Positions 37,730 to 49,004 are shown, counted from the stretch's first letter. The stretch: DNA of 64,000 nucleotides from Onthophagus taurus (GCF_036711975.1 NC_091976.1:27590001-27654000), one strand, 5' to 3'. Translations and numbers: made by a program. The notes: a model not told the origin generated them from the sequence alone.

Positions 37730-38210
37730 GAGGACCTTTACGGATTGGCGTACGGTAATTCAGCAGAAGCAATTCGATTGTATCAAGAAAGACATCCTGA
37801 TCGCTCAGTACCACTCCATAACTTGTTTCTACGCATTCACCAACGTCTATGGGAAAATGGAAGTATTAAATGGAATACTGCTGATAATGGGAAACCTATG
37901 GAAGTTGCAAATCTCTAAGTAAAAGAGGCTGCCCTCAACGAAATTGATGAAAATATGACCACAAGTACCAGAAAAATTGCTCACAACTTAAACCTATCTC
38001 ACTCGACGGTTTAGAGAATTTTGAAAAGGCAACTTTTGTACCCCTACCATATCCAAAGAATACAAGCCTTATTGCCAAGAGATTTTCCGCCGAGATTGGC
38101 TTTTTGTACATGGATGCAAGAGAAAGTAGCTCAATATGCTGAGTTTGGAGCCGATGTTCTGTTTACCGATGAAGCATTTTTCTCGAAGGATGGTACGAGC
38201 AAAACATTTT
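37730..38210 (+). mobile_element. Mariner/Tc-like transposase fragment (DUF4817-type N-terminus)
   Basis: The plus strand encodes, with stops and a frameshift, YGNSAEAIRLYQERHPDRSV, a helix-turn-helix part (TRKIAHNLNLSHSTV then RILKRQLLYPYHIQRIQ), and the first catalytic region (FGADVLFTDEAFFSKDG, with the DE of an FTDEA motif). The frame stops at 38212 and LINE sequence resumes. Inverted ends were not found, so this may be a 5' fragment. Confidence 0.75.
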
Positions 38211-38639
38211 AAAACATTGACCTACAAAGGCAGGGGTATTTCTGTAAAATCGACGACACAGATTTATAAAAGTATATGCCGACCACTCCTCGATTATGGA
38301 CATTTCACAATTATATGTTCCCCGGAGTCAACAAAGGAAGTAATCAGGAAAGCAGAAAGAAAATGTTTATTCTGACAAAGATTAGACACCCGAGTAATTC
38401 ACTCCACAACATAAACAGCGATGATCTATATTCAAGAACGGAAATAAAACCAATTTCAGTGAGGCATAAAATACTGAAAGAAAAAAATGCCGAGCAAGAC
38501 ACCCTACATGAGATGTTCAAGACTCGAATAAACGAAGAAAGACCTAAAAAAACATTATACGAAGAACTCAACATAAATATACTGTTATTTTGTGGATAGC
38601 TGAATAAAGTTATTATTCTTTCTCTTACAACAAAACGAC

Positions 38640-40439
38640 ATTGAATTAAAATGCAGAATGCAAAAACAATCAGTTTTTCTGAATTGCTATTGGAAGAAAC
38701 GAGGAAACTAAAAGTCTTTACGTTACATTTGCAATAACAATTATTAATTAGTTTTGATAAAGATCACATTAGATCTTTGTAACAATTGTCTGGTAAAGTT
38801 GCTATGTTATCAAAGGCTGAGTATGTTGCTTGAGTTAGAAATGTCAAACTTAAATCATTATATGACATTAATTATAATAACCAGATTAATGTTATGAATA
38901 AACACTTTTCTTTTATTTCACCTTTTTCTAAACGGTTATTTCCTCTGCAGTAAGGTTCATTTAACCTCAACGCTCATAAACCAATTACGACGTACAGCAA
39001 ATAGTACGTGACGTTGCACTCTCCGAGATTTTGCGTACGTTTAGACCACGTGAAATAATCCGATTAAAAAATAATTGAAAGTCCAACCTAATAAACGACC
39101 ACGGTGGAAACGTTGCTACAAAAATTTCATTACTTTCATCCCTACAAAAACGATTTTAATTTAAGAAAACCAACACATCCGATTCATTTCTTTCAATAAA
39201 ATAAGCAAGGTGCCCCATTTTTCTAATCGAAAAAAAAAATGGGGAAAACAGAATAAAAATTCCATTATATTTATGACAACAGAACAGATGTCTGTTTTCT
39301 TGGGCGCGTTATTTACATAAAATTACCCCCTTATTCCTTCCTTTGCTGTCCTCGAAATTTAACGGATTTCGTGTCGTTTCGCTGCGCTCAATTCAAAAGT
39401 TAAAGCGGAAACTCGCCTCATCTACGCGTTTCTTAACATAATTGTAAACATCTCGGAAAATTGCTTTTTATTAGCTTCAAAACAAGAAGCAATTTTCAAA
39501 GACGAATCTCAAAGTTGATTAAAAATGATTTTTTTATGGTTTGATTCGATTTATTGCAAAAATAAAAGTAAACAAAACTTTTGATTGGTTCTAAATCTTT
39601 CCGAAAACGACGAGATTATTTTAACTTAACTTTAAATTTGAAATAAAATTGAAAAGGATGTAAAAAGCGAATACAAAGAAATGGTGGAGGAGCCGGAATA
39701 ATTATTTAAAATTCGAACTGGAACGAATAATCAAAGTAAAACAATGGAAACTGTAATAAAAGAGTTTAAAAGACATCTTTTGAAATGTATATAGTTGGAA
39801 GTTCACGTAACTGCGAGAATAAAGTTTAAAATCGTTTAAGTAATGCATAATCGTGGGAATATCTCCGCGGTGAAAATGAAATTGAGGGTATAACAGGAAA
39901 TGATTAAGAACCGAGAACGAAGCGAAACGGAAATGTTCGATGAATATTTTGCTTGGTGGAGGTAGTTTTCATTTAGGATAAAATTACATAAAACCCATTA
40001 ACTTTTTGCTATGTTAAAAAAGTGGATCGAATTGCAAAGGTAAATATTTTTAACAAAAAAAAAGTTGAATTATATCACGAAATTGTTTAATCAAGTCCAA
40101 ACTTATCAAGTGTTCATATAATATTAGTAGCAAAAGCGATTTATGGAAAGGTTTATTATCGTCGTAAACCGACAGTTTTTCCACTTAAAGCTTCATCTTT
40201 CGCAATTACCTTAGTGACAATACCTCCTTAAGGACTCGTTTAGTTTACGAGACGAATTCTAAAACCTTATATACAACCCGAGTCATGACATTCAATACTT
40301 CTTCATAATGAATCGTTTCCGTTACTATAAAAAAAAATTTAAACAAAAAATTAAAAATATTTAAAGGATCTGAATAACTTTTCATGGAGCAAGGTATTAA
40401 TGTTTGTTAAAAGTAGTGATGGCATACATTAAAATAAAA
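38640..40439. other. Intergenic, nothing recognised
   Basis: No coding region above chance. A slightly GC-richer stretch near 38970-39060 carries TGACGTTGC and CACGTG words that could be regulatory; this is weak evidence. Confidence 0.4.
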
Positions 40440-41067
40440 ATATTATCAATGTTGACCGTGTGTCGTCGTTTCTGTTACCAATATTTTTTTCCAAAATAGA
40501 TTTAATTCGCGCGTACTACCAATTTCCTATAGCTAAAAAAGACATCTTTAAAACCGCAATTTCAACCCCATTCGGCCTCTTTGAATTTACTCGCGTGCCT
40601 TTCGGTCTACTTAATGCAGCGCAAACATTTCAACGCTTCATTTCACACGATCTCGAATTTATATTTGTTTATTTAGATGATATCCTCATTACCAGCAAAT
40701 CAGAAGAAGACCACTTTTCACATCTAAAACAACTTTTTGAACGATTAAACAATTTCGGAATAAATATCAAACCACCCAAATGTATTTTTGGAGTTTCTTC
40801 AATAAATTTTTTAAGCCATAGGAACTCGTCCATCCGAATCCAGAATAAGAGCTATTAGAGATTTTCCTCAACCCAAAACATTAAAAGAACTTCAAAGATT
40901 TCTCGGTACGATTATTTTTTATCAGTCCTTTATACTCTCTTTCACATGATCTATATCAAAGACACAAAAACAAATCGAAAATTGGTCTACCGAACATCAA
41001 AATTACTTTTAGCTAAATCCGCCATTCTTGCACATCCCTGTCCAACCGCAAAATTATCCCTTACAAC

Positions 41068-42315
41068 CAGTGATGGGCGCTGGGTAAATACCCGGCGGGT
41101 AGGTATTTCTAAAATGGGTATTTACCCCGGCCCAGGGTAAATACCCAAACAGTGGGTATAAAAGTATACCCACTGTATACCAGTAAAAATATATCAAAAA
41201 TGAAGAGGAAGATGATGAGGACATTGAAGACAAGGAATTGTCAACAATCAAAGACGTATTATCATTAGACGAATCTGTCGTAATTTAGATTAGATCAAGT
41301 TATTATGATTATTGTCATCAAACACCCTCTGCGTCCAATGTTGGACATAGACCTCCCCTATTCTATTTCATTCTATTGTATTCTGTGCTGTCTGAATCCA
41401 ATTGTTGGTCATTATTTTGATGTCTACTTCGTCTGTTCGCTTGCGGTCTCCACTCTAGCAACCTTTTTGTCCACTGCTCATTCTTCATTCGCGCGACATG
41501 ACCCGCCCAGTTCCACTTAACCTTTTTTACTTCATAGGTCTTCATTTCGTATGTAGTCCCTCAGAGTTAGACCCAGGATCGATCTCTCCATTTATATTTG
41601 CGCTACCTTGGACCCTCCTGGCAGTGGCTACCGTTAATGTTAAAGTTTCGGAGCCTTGTTTCTCTTGAAGATGTCTCTAAGTTTCCTGTAGACTGTCCAT
41701 ACGAGTGTGATCCTTCTGTTTAGTTCGCTTGTTTGATTATCTCTCGATAAACGAACCTCATAGCCAAGATATACATAACTGTCAACCCTCTCAATCTCAT
41801 TATTTGTTGATGTTAGAGTTGGAAACAAGATTTAGCATAAATTTTGATTTCTCCTCGTTGATATTTAACCCGACTCTTGCACACACCTCCTTTAAGTCGT
41901 TCAGAAATAGTTTAATCTCTCCAAGGATATCCGATATAAGAACTATATCGTCAATGTTTATGTGTTTTTGGGTACAATCCAGTTGTTTAAATGCACTCTG
42001 ACGACTGTGATGAACAATTTGGGTTCAACAGTGTCTCGCCTTGTTTTACTCACAATCAATATTTTACTACTTTTACTCTCTTCAGTACTTTCATGCAATT
42101 TTACCATCATTGTACTATTCTTGTAGATGTTATAAATAAGTTTCGTATATCGATAATCGACTCTGCATTCTTGAAGTGCTTGCCAAACTGCCATCAACTC
42201 AATTTAAATTAAATTTTATAAATACCTCTAAATACCCATCTTGGGTAAATACCCCCAGGTATATATCCAGGAAATTTACCCTTGAAAGTAAATACCCGGA
42301 TATTTAACAACACTG
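41068..42315. mobile_element. Non-autonomous hAT element with 8-bp target duplication, inside gypsy
   Basis: Starts CAGTGATGGGC at 41068 and ends ACAACACTG at 42315, the CAGTG-type ends of hAT elements. CTTACAAC is duplicated on both sides (41060-41067 and 42316-42323). Removing the element and one CTTACAAC rejoins the gypsy RNase H frame. Near the ends are many GGGTATTTACCC-type palindromic words. No hAT transposase is visible. Confidence 0.93.
41290..42215 (-). mobile_element. RTE-like LINE RT fragment nested in the hAT element
   Basis: Minus-strand pieces in three frames: VWQALQECRVDYRYTKLIYN near 42190, RVDSYVYLGYEVRLSRDNQ at about 41790, and VKWNWAGHVARMKNEQWTKR at about 41510, followed by LLEWRP. 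This order (thumb, YLG box, C-terminal GHVARM) is that of RTE/R4-like insect LINEs. The catalytic box is not visible. The 3' side lies near 41290 and the element is 5'-truncated. Confidence 0.8.
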
Positions 42316-43379
42316 CTTACAACAGATGCTTCAAACACAACGATCGGTGCCGTTCTTTCGCAAAACGTTAATAATCATCTCCAAAAAGCTTAATTCATCG
42401 CAACTAAATTATTCCATTTACGACAGGGAACTCCTAGCTATTTATCCGCAATAAATCATTTTAAACATTTTCTCCATGGCAATCAATTCTTACTATTCTT
42501 ACTAATCAATTCTTTTTTTTCAAAATCAGATAAAACACCACGTCAGACTCGTTATTTGCATTATATTACTCAGTTCACATCGAAAATCAACAAGACAAAG
42601 ACATCAGCTACAACATTTATTACACAAAAATTCTTCCGGTTTTAAAAATCATAAATTCTCATTACTCCATTTTCCGATGAAAAAATTTGGTGTGAAGTTT
42701 CAGCCAACAATCCCAGGATTTATGTTTCACAAAGACTTGGAACTTCTATTTTTACAAAATTTCACAATATTTCGTATTCTGGAATTAGAACTACTCAACA
42801 TCTCATAAAGTGTAAATATTTTTGGCCTCGAATGATTACCGATATTTACCACTGGACGAAAACCTGCCTACAATGCCAAAAAGCTAAAATCGACAAATAT
42901 ACCAAATCGCCTTTCCAGAAATTTTCGATACCTCTTTCTTCGATTCCTACCTCTTCCTCTTTCTCCTTGTTCAGATTACACATACGTATTAACAGTAATA
43001 GAAAGATTTACTCGTTGGCCAAAAGCTTTTCCAATTCGTACTACTTCGGCAAACAGTGTTGCTCGTACCCTTTTCCGACAGACTCAATTTTTTTTTTCAC
43101 AATTTACACAATTGCTTGGTTCACATCAGATCCATACTTCTGCTTATCATCCACAAACTAACGGTAATACTTGAAAGATTCCACAGAACTCTCAAAACAT
43201 CCATTGTCGCTAAGAAGAGTAATCAACAATAGAGTGAAGTTGAGTTTTTTCTCTCAAAAGAGATCTTGGTTGTTCTTCGGCAGAGCTGGTATATGGGCAA
43301 GTCTTGCGTCTGCCAGGAGAATTCATTGTGAAAACTCACACAATTTTGGAAACAGAACCATTATATATATATCAGCAAT

Positions 43380-43860
43380 TCGAAAATTGCAAAATTCAAA
43401 AAAAATGTCGATCATTTCAAAAATTTATTTCTCAATAACTAAAAGCGATTTTTCAAAACAGCTTTTTGCATTAAAAAGAGGATACCTTAATTAATACTTG
43501 GTGATATTTCCACGAGGATCCTTAAAAAAATTAATTTTATAGCGAATTTTGAAAATTATCGATAAAAATTGCAACATCAAAAATTTTATGAAAACGTCAA
43601 ATATTGTTTTTTCAAAAACTAAAAGTAATTTTTCAAAACGTGTTCTTTCATTGAAAAGAGGACACTTTAATTAACATTTTGGGAAATTTTCATACTCATA
43701 TTCCAAGAAATCGATTTTATACGAATTTTTAAAACTTAATCGGCGAAAATTGCAAAATTCGAAAAAATTGCAAAAATTTATTTCTCAAGAACCAAAAGTG
43801 ATTTTGCAAAACGGCTTTTTTGCATTAAAAAGAGCATACTTTAATTAATAATCGAAAGTA
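43380..43860. repeat. Short inverted copy of the 361-bp satellite
   Basis: About 1.3 units matching the array at 56.54-59.09 kb in opposite orientation (for example TTGCATTAAAAAGAGGATAC and TCATACTCATATTCCAAGAA). It is followed by the same single-copy block that borders the large array, so the two loci are copies of one composite repeat. Confidence 0.88.
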
Positions 43861-43952
43861 ATAACAGCGACAGTTCTGTTAGTAATGAATGTGATGATGA
43901 ATTACATGCGAAGAGAAGAAAACTAGACCAAACTGCAACAACAGATTTTATA

Positions 43953-44481
43953 CAGGGTGAGTCAGAAAGAATGGGAAATCCGAATACCGGAGATACTAGA
44001 CACCAAAATATGATGATTTAACCTAACATCTCTTATACAAATGTTAGTGGTTTTCGAGGCACAGTAACATTTGTTGTTTTACTCAAACCAATTTTAATAA
44101 TCTATCAGCACTTCGGGCTCTGCTCCACAAAAAAAAAATATCGTCAACGTAGAAGAAGAGATCCTGGTTCGAGTTGCAGAAAATCCATTATGCCCATTTT
44201 CTACAAAACAAATTACGCGAAAATGAATATTTTCTTGACAAGCATCTGTTCACTGATGAAGTTTACAAGACGGGGCATTCATATTTCTCATGCTCAAAAA
44301 CATATAACTACCAAATTTTATGTTAATAGTACAAAAAGCTTCAAAATTATTTATTTAACTTTCAACACCCTGTGCCTTGAAAACCACCGACATTTGTATA
44401 AGAGATGTTAGGTTATATCGCCATATTTTGGTGTCTAGTGTCTCCGGTATTCGGATTTCCCATTCTTTCTGACTCACCCTG
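43953..44481 (+). mobile_element. 529-bp deleted mariner/Tc element with transposase remnant
   Basis: Terminal inverted repeats of about 115 bp begin CAGGGTGAGTCAGAAAGAAT at 43953 and end with the complement at 44481, with only a few mismatches, and TA on each side. The interior near 44130-44290 keeps traces of a transposase catalytic region (HLFTDEVYKTGHS). The uninterrupted target site exists at about 56445, confirming the boundaries. Confidence 0.93.
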
Positions 44482-44819
44482 TATATCGTATTGGGATTGT
44501 TACAATGAGGTTGCTAATGATAAATAAAGTTGGATTCAATGAAAAAAGTCCTATTGGGGTTGAACTTGATTATTATCTGCAGTGTTATTATTACACCTAA
44601 AAGAAATACTAATTCCTGTGAATGGTGGAGTACTAAGTAATAGGTTTTTAATATCCTGCTAAAGCCGGATAGTTGCCGAATATCCATTCCACCACTAGTT
44701 AATAGCTTTGGACTGCATATCAGTTCCTCGCCGTTTATAAGATCTCGGACTTTCGCAAACTTCAACTTGCGGAATTTTGCATAGTGACCCAAATTAAGCT
44801 CCTGGGTTAGTTAATGACC

Positions 44820-45034
44820 ATAGACGCCGTTACTAAATTACAGCAAACCATAAAGAATTGGAGATTACTAAGCAAATTCTAGAAAATGCTGATGAAAGAT
44901 GTTATTTCGGGTTGTGAGTTTTGCAGCTGTCTTCTTTAAAGCTTAGCGTTCTGCCGAGAGATACACCTAATTGTTTTGGATGTCTATTGTGACTGAGAAG
45001 TTTGTCTTCCACGTACAAATCTTTAACAAGCTAA
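44820..45034 (-). mobile_element. Possible LINE RT scrap
   Basis: The minus strand reads HNRHPKQLGVSLGRTLSFKE, resembling the YLGVxLDRTLSF segment of jockey-like reverse transcriptases, with no long frame on either side. Family assignment is tentative. Confidence 0.4.
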
Positions 45035-45400
45035 ATTGCTGCATTTAGAACGACACCAACCCACTCAAAGATTACCAAATGGCAATGCACCCATAAAAGT
45101 TACTGTTTGATGGTGATTTTGGATGAGCGGCATTACTACTTCTTCGAAAACGAGGTTGGTAAGCTCAGCATTGTCAACGATACAGTTCAATAATAACTAA
45201 TTGCTTTTGGCCCGAAACGAACGATATGGACGTGGACTACAATGAATTATGTATGAACGATCTGAAGGTTATCTCTCACGAAAGTGAGATCACTTAGATC
45301 TTGCGATTTGACCCCTTTAGACTTTTTCTTGTGGGGTTTCCTGGACTCGCAGGCTAATAACACAACATATCATGAATACCCAAGTACATTGCTGCTCTGA
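45035..45400 (+). mobile_element. Decayed mariner-like transposase fragment
   Basis: Pieces in several frames match the C-terminal half of a mariner-type transposase: KVTV followed by WWFWMSGI, FENEVG, a FGPKRTIW-like segment, and RSCDLTPLDFFLWGFLDS, which holds the third acidic catalytic region (SCDLTPLDFFLWG). Stops separate the pieces. No ends identified. Confidence 0.65.
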
Positions 45401-45461
45401 TTATCATCCACTAGAAGAATAATGAGAAATTAACTTTCAATTGATGTGGAATTTGTTCTGT

Positions 45462-46320
45462 CTAAAACTTTTTAAAGCATATTCTGAGCAGTTGCAGTGT
45501 GAAAAGAATATTATATTCCGATTCCACAAAATGTGTAGAATCCTTGACATATGATTCCGTGTTCTCTGTAAAAGGAGACAGAATTTTTGCAAGATATTTG
45601 GCTAACTGGTATGTTGGGGAGTTGATGGCACTGACGATACAGTGGAGGGTGACCTCTGGCTTATGAATCTTCGGTAGTCCATAAATTCTTGGTGGTACTG
45701 GCGTCTGCACAAACTTTTCTGCTGGAATTTCTGTGGATTTTATCAGGTCCTTCATTGTCCTTACGATTTTGTTTTTGTTCTTGATCTTCCTATAAGTGGC
45801 TTGTTCTAGTAGCTTCATCATTTTGTCGTCATATTCTTTCTTGTCCATAACAACGGTGACATTCCCCTTGTCTGCTGGTAACGATGATTTCTGACTTTTC
45901 TTTAATAGATCGGATCTTTTCGCCAATCGTCAAGTTGGATTTCGGTGGTTTTACTGACTTCAGTACTTTCGCAACTTCTTGTCGAATCTCTTCGGCTTTT
46001 AGTGCCTCGAACAGCTGCTTCCACTTCGCAGATGATTTCCTCTTTTGGGGCGATTGCGTAGTTCAATCCTTTGGTGAGTGGTTTCGTCTTTTGCTAGTGG
46101 GACACTCCAGGGAATCAAACTTCTTGATGTTCGTGTCACGGGTCTTCTGGAATTCACGATCAGCCTTCTCCACTGTTACTCTGTCCACTTTATCCCAGTC
46201 TTCTCCAGACGTACAATTGGAAAATGAGAGGTGGAGTCGTAATAACCTCTCACTTATTTTCTGTAGATCATTGAAAGTCTTGTTAGTAGTGCTAACAAGA
46301 CACTACTACAACAAGTAGTG
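45462..46320 (-). mobile_element. Penelope-like element, N-terminal and RT fingers fragment
   Basis: The minus-strand frame 45926-45462 reads PADKGNVTVVMDKKEYDDKM, then PVPPRIYGLPKIHKPEVTLH and VSAINSPTYQLAKYLAKIL, the fingers region of Penelope-like reverse transcriptases. Upstream, frameshifted, is RIELRNRPKEEIICEVEAA at about 46050, the conserved N-terminal motif. It stops before the catalytic YVDDTF box, so it is truncated; the fragment at 20.04 kb holds the complementary part of the same kind of protein. Confidence 0.8.
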
Positions 46321-46339
46321 CTTGTTCTGTCCTAATCAA

Positions 46340-46967
46340 GATTCGACGTGCTGCAGCGGAGTCGATGTGGTGCTTCACCTTCAAGAAGGTTGGCGTTACT
46401 TTCTTCTCTCTGCATCTTCATAGAAAGAATATATTTAATCTTTTTGTTAAAAAAATAATGTGTATAATAATTTTCGTGAATCAAATTAATTTTGACTTTT
46501 TATAACAAAAAAAAATTGTGTTTAATTTACTGTAATTTTAACAGGAACTAAATGCTTGATAAATATACATTGTTTTGAAAATTCTAAATGTGTAGGAATG
46601 AATATTAAAATTCATCGTGGCGTAAAACTGAAAAGAAAATAATTGTAACAAGAAATGTGTTGGTCGTTGGGTCGCTGTGGGTTTATATTATAACAAAGGT
46701 AAATATGATATAAACTCGCCACTTGTTATGCCAAACCATCCCCAAGGCGTGACAGCTCGTTTATCCAAGGGACGACGAGCTTTTTATCTCTATTTTCTTA
46801 ATACGTCCCGCCAAAATGGACCACATACGTTTCGCTTTCATGTAAGATTGCGTTAATCTGTCAACAGTCACAATAACAATGAAAATATGAAATCCTTTAA
46901 AATAATTATTTTTTGTTTTTACTTTTATTGCGTGCATTAACAAAAAAATTTCTTTGTTACAGTAACC
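46340..46967 (+). promoter_or_regulatory. FMRFamide upstream region and 3' splice acceptor
   Basis: AT-rich non-coding sequence. TTTGTTACAG ending at about 46962 is a good 3' splice site only a few bases before the FMRFamide ATG, suggesting that the coding exon is preceded by a noncoding exon, as in fly FMRFamide. A donor-like AAAG|GTAAAT near 46697 after a TATATTATAA stretch could end a nearby leader exon. The promoter cannot be fixed by eye. Confidence 0.4.
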
Positions 46968-47645
46968 ATGCTTTCACATCTCTCACTTTGTTCGATACTT
47001 TTCTTCCTTCTCTCAACAATTTTCAACGCTGAATCGAAAGAGTCGTACGTAAGTGGAAGAAACGATGATCGTCAAATGGATAGTAGATCGTCAAGAGATT
47101 CCGATCGTAACATCCGCCGCGTTTTGGATAACAACAGCATCCGATTTGGAAGAAGAAGCGATTTACCACCTTTATTCAATCGTTATCAATACGACGACGA
47201 CGAAGACGACGACATTCAAACAAGAACTCAAAGAGCTGGTTTAAATCACCTTCGTTTTGGAAAATCCGGAAATAATAATTTCTTACGATTCGGACGTAAT
47301 CAAAATGACACATCCGGAGTTGATTCTAGAATTCAAAGAGGAGGTAATTCAAATTTCTTTCGATTTGGACGTCGTTTTAACGATAATCACATGAGATTTG
47401 GAAGAACCGATAATTACATGAGATTCGGGAGAGGTCAAAATTTTATGCGATTTGGAAGAACTTTAAGTACTAAAAGATCCGATAATAAACGACCTACCGA
47501 TAACTTTATGAGATTTGGCCGAGATTATGAAGACGGCGACGAAAACGAAGAAGAAATCAAAAATGATTTAAGCGACGATTTACGTTTAGCCGCTTTCTTA
47601 AATGGAATCGCTTGTAAGACGGAAAATTCCAACGAAACACAGTAA
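46968..47645 (+). CDS. FMRFa: FMRFamide-related neuropeptide precursor
   Basis: Complete 225-aa prepropeptide in one coding exon. Residues 1-21 form a signal peptide (LSLCSILFFLLSTIFNA core). Basic cleavage sites release eight RFGR/RFGK-ended peptides, each amidated via Gly: VLDNNSIRFa, AGLNHLRFa, SGNNNFLRFa, GGNSNFFRFa, FNDNHMRFa, TDNYMRFa, GQNFMRFa and SDNKRPTDNFMRFa (or PTDNFMRFa after further trimming at KR). Acidic spacers (residues 74-83 and 188-206) separate the peptide region from both ends, as is usual in such precursors. The peptides are secreted ligands of an FMRFamide G-protein-coupled receptor acting on muscle and neurons. The tail from 186 on (AAFLNGIACKTEN) has one cysteine and no peptide. 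Myosuppressin and sulfakinin precursors are excluded by the N-terminally extended FMRFa repeats. Confidence 0.96.
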   Translation: MLSHLSLCSILFFLLSTIFNAESKESYVSGRNDDRQMDSRSSRDSDRNIRRVLDNNSIRFGRRSDLPPLFNRYQYDDDEDDDIQTRTQRAGLNHLRFGKSGNNNFLRFGRNQNDTSGVDSRIQRGGNSNFFRFGRRFNDNHMRFGRTDNYMRFGRGQNFMRFGRTLSTKRSDNKRPTDNFMRFGRDYEDGDENEEEIKNDLSDDLRLAAFLNGIACKTENSNETQ

Positions 47646-47824
47646 AAAAGAATCAAATGCAAAAAATGAAACGTTTGATGACGCAAAATAATCGGATTTT
47701 TTTTCGTGGCTGGAAAAGTTCCGATTATTACTGTTTGAAAAAGTTTCGGTTATCGATGTATATTTTGTAACTCCGTGTATACTTTAAAATTTAAGCATAG
47801 TTATATGTGTTATAAAATGACGAT

Positions 47825-47830
47825 AATAAA
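47825..47830 (+). terminator. FMRFamide polyadenylation signal
   Basis: AATAAA about 180 bp after the stop codon; another lies near 47896. Confidence 0.7.
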
Positions 47831-48329
47831 ATATATTAAACGATGCCTAAAGCCGTGGTCTTAAAGTTTGGCTCAATTTTATTTATGCGTTTACTCAATA
47901 AAATCCTGGATTACAACCTAAATTGGTAATTTGTGACTCCCATAATGCATATTCATAACAAGTTGATAACACTTTAACGTAACAAATTATCTTTCTAATC
48001 TAAATTGTTATTTTACCACAAAATTTCCCATATCTATTAAATTAAATCAATGTTATATTTATACCTTGAAATATTTTGACTTTGAATTGAAAAGTATAAA
48101 TATACCGAATAAACATTGTTTATTCAAATTGATATTTGATAGTTTAGAGCGAGAAAGGAACGATCCATTCGATATTGTGGCAACTTGTTTTATTTTGCAT
48201 CTAAAATTAACTCATTGAAACTTACAAAATGTGTAACGATGTATCTTTGCTTGCGGTTTATATATTTATGGAATTAAAAACATCAGCGTTGGTGTTACAA
48301 GTTTATTTAAATTAAATTAACTCAATTAA

Positions 48330-48420
48330 TTACACGTTCTTAAATTTTTTTTCTTTCTTCACCTCTTTATTGTGTTCTTCTACATCAGCATTAATTTCTC
48401 CAAGAATAGTTTCAAAGGTG
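48330..48420 (-). other. Orphan terminal-exon-like coding segment
   Basis: On the minus strand a TTTAG acceptor ending at 48421 opens a frame of 29 codons to a stop at 48330, reading TFETILGEINADVEEHNKEV and then a Lys-rich end. It looks like the charged C-terminus of a real protein, but no partner exon was found upstream. It may be a remnant or chance. Confidence 0.25.
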
Positions 48421-49004
48421 CTAAATGAGGTTGTAGATTTTTTTTAGTTCCAGTTTTCTTTAATATGCTGTTATGATAAAGTGTTGTATATAGTGATAAT
48501 GAAAATGTTTGCCAGATAAATGTAACCCATTAACTGCCATGAATCTTATTTGGCGAAACGTGTATAAATGGCGAAAAACCAAAAGTAAGGGAATAGTCGA
48601 AAATACGAAGGTTAATTTGCAAGAAAAAGTCTGAAATTGCAATAGTTATAAACTAGACTTCAGCAAAAAACAGAAATTACATTAAGAAAGTCCACATGAA
48701 GTCTGAAATTACTGTTCAGAGAAAGCAAAAAATTGATTATAAACCAAACATGATTTTTTATAGCAATACTTATGTGTTCAATAAAAGAATGCGAAGAATA
48801 TGAACAAGAAACCAATGGACTTGTCTTGTTATTGCACAGGACAGGAAATCACCAATACGGAAACTTTGCCAGCTGCAGAAATGAGGTACCGGGTGGTACA
48901 AGATCCGTATAGATAATAAGAGGCTCCCAAAAAGATGATGATAGACACTCAGAAAGAAGTAGCTGTCAGTATTACGAACAAAACATACATAACGTTGGCA
49001 GAAG

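Larger units (their letters stand above)
34980..38620 (+). mobile_element. Jockey-like LINE, disrupted, with two nested DNA elements
   Basis: ORF1 pieces lie at 35007-35297 and 35419-35652; the second has zinc knuckles (CGKCKENHKTTNC, CLACGEIGHQ). ORF2 begins near 36086 with an AP-type endonuclease (YANITTFNNKKYLI, FVETKR, IIGDFNLNPSKR, a final LCSDHLAI) to about 36832. Reverse transcriptase pieces follow after a nested element, for example STLKIATIITIPKSGG near 37685. The C-terminal part resumes at about 38220 (IYKSICRPLLDYGH, TKIRHPSNSLHN, IKPISVRHKILKEK). Most of the RT palm is missing, and frameshifts occur throughout. ORF1 is interrupted at 35297 and near 35650. Inactive. Confidence 0.8.
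40440..43370 (+). mobile_element. Gypsy-type retrotransposon pol remnant, split by a hAT element
   Basis: Reverse transcriptase at 40460-40858 has KIDLIRAYYQFPIA, PFGLFEFTRVPFGL and the catalytic FVYLDDILI intact, then GINIKPPKCIFG. An RNase H segment runs from about 40980 to AKLSLTT and continues after the insertion as TDASNTTIGAVLSQN at about 42318. An integrase zinc finger (HLIKCKYFWPR...KTCLQCQKAK) is at about 42800-42900. The core end YHPQTNGNT is near 43150, and a VYGQVLRLPGEF-type C-terminal motif is near 43290. Frameshifts and stops occur throughout. No LTRs or gag were recognised. Confidence 0.85.

Noticed and set aside
37730..38210. Mariner fragment as part of the LINE ORF2
   Set aside because: The helix-turn-helix and FTDEA catalytic motifs belong to a DNA transposase, and the LINE RT order is interrupted there.
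44221..44300. CTGATGA words (here and near 25903) as hammerhead ribozyme cores
   Set aside because: No following stem II and GAAA in the needed place; the 44.25-kb word is part of a transposase FTDE segment.
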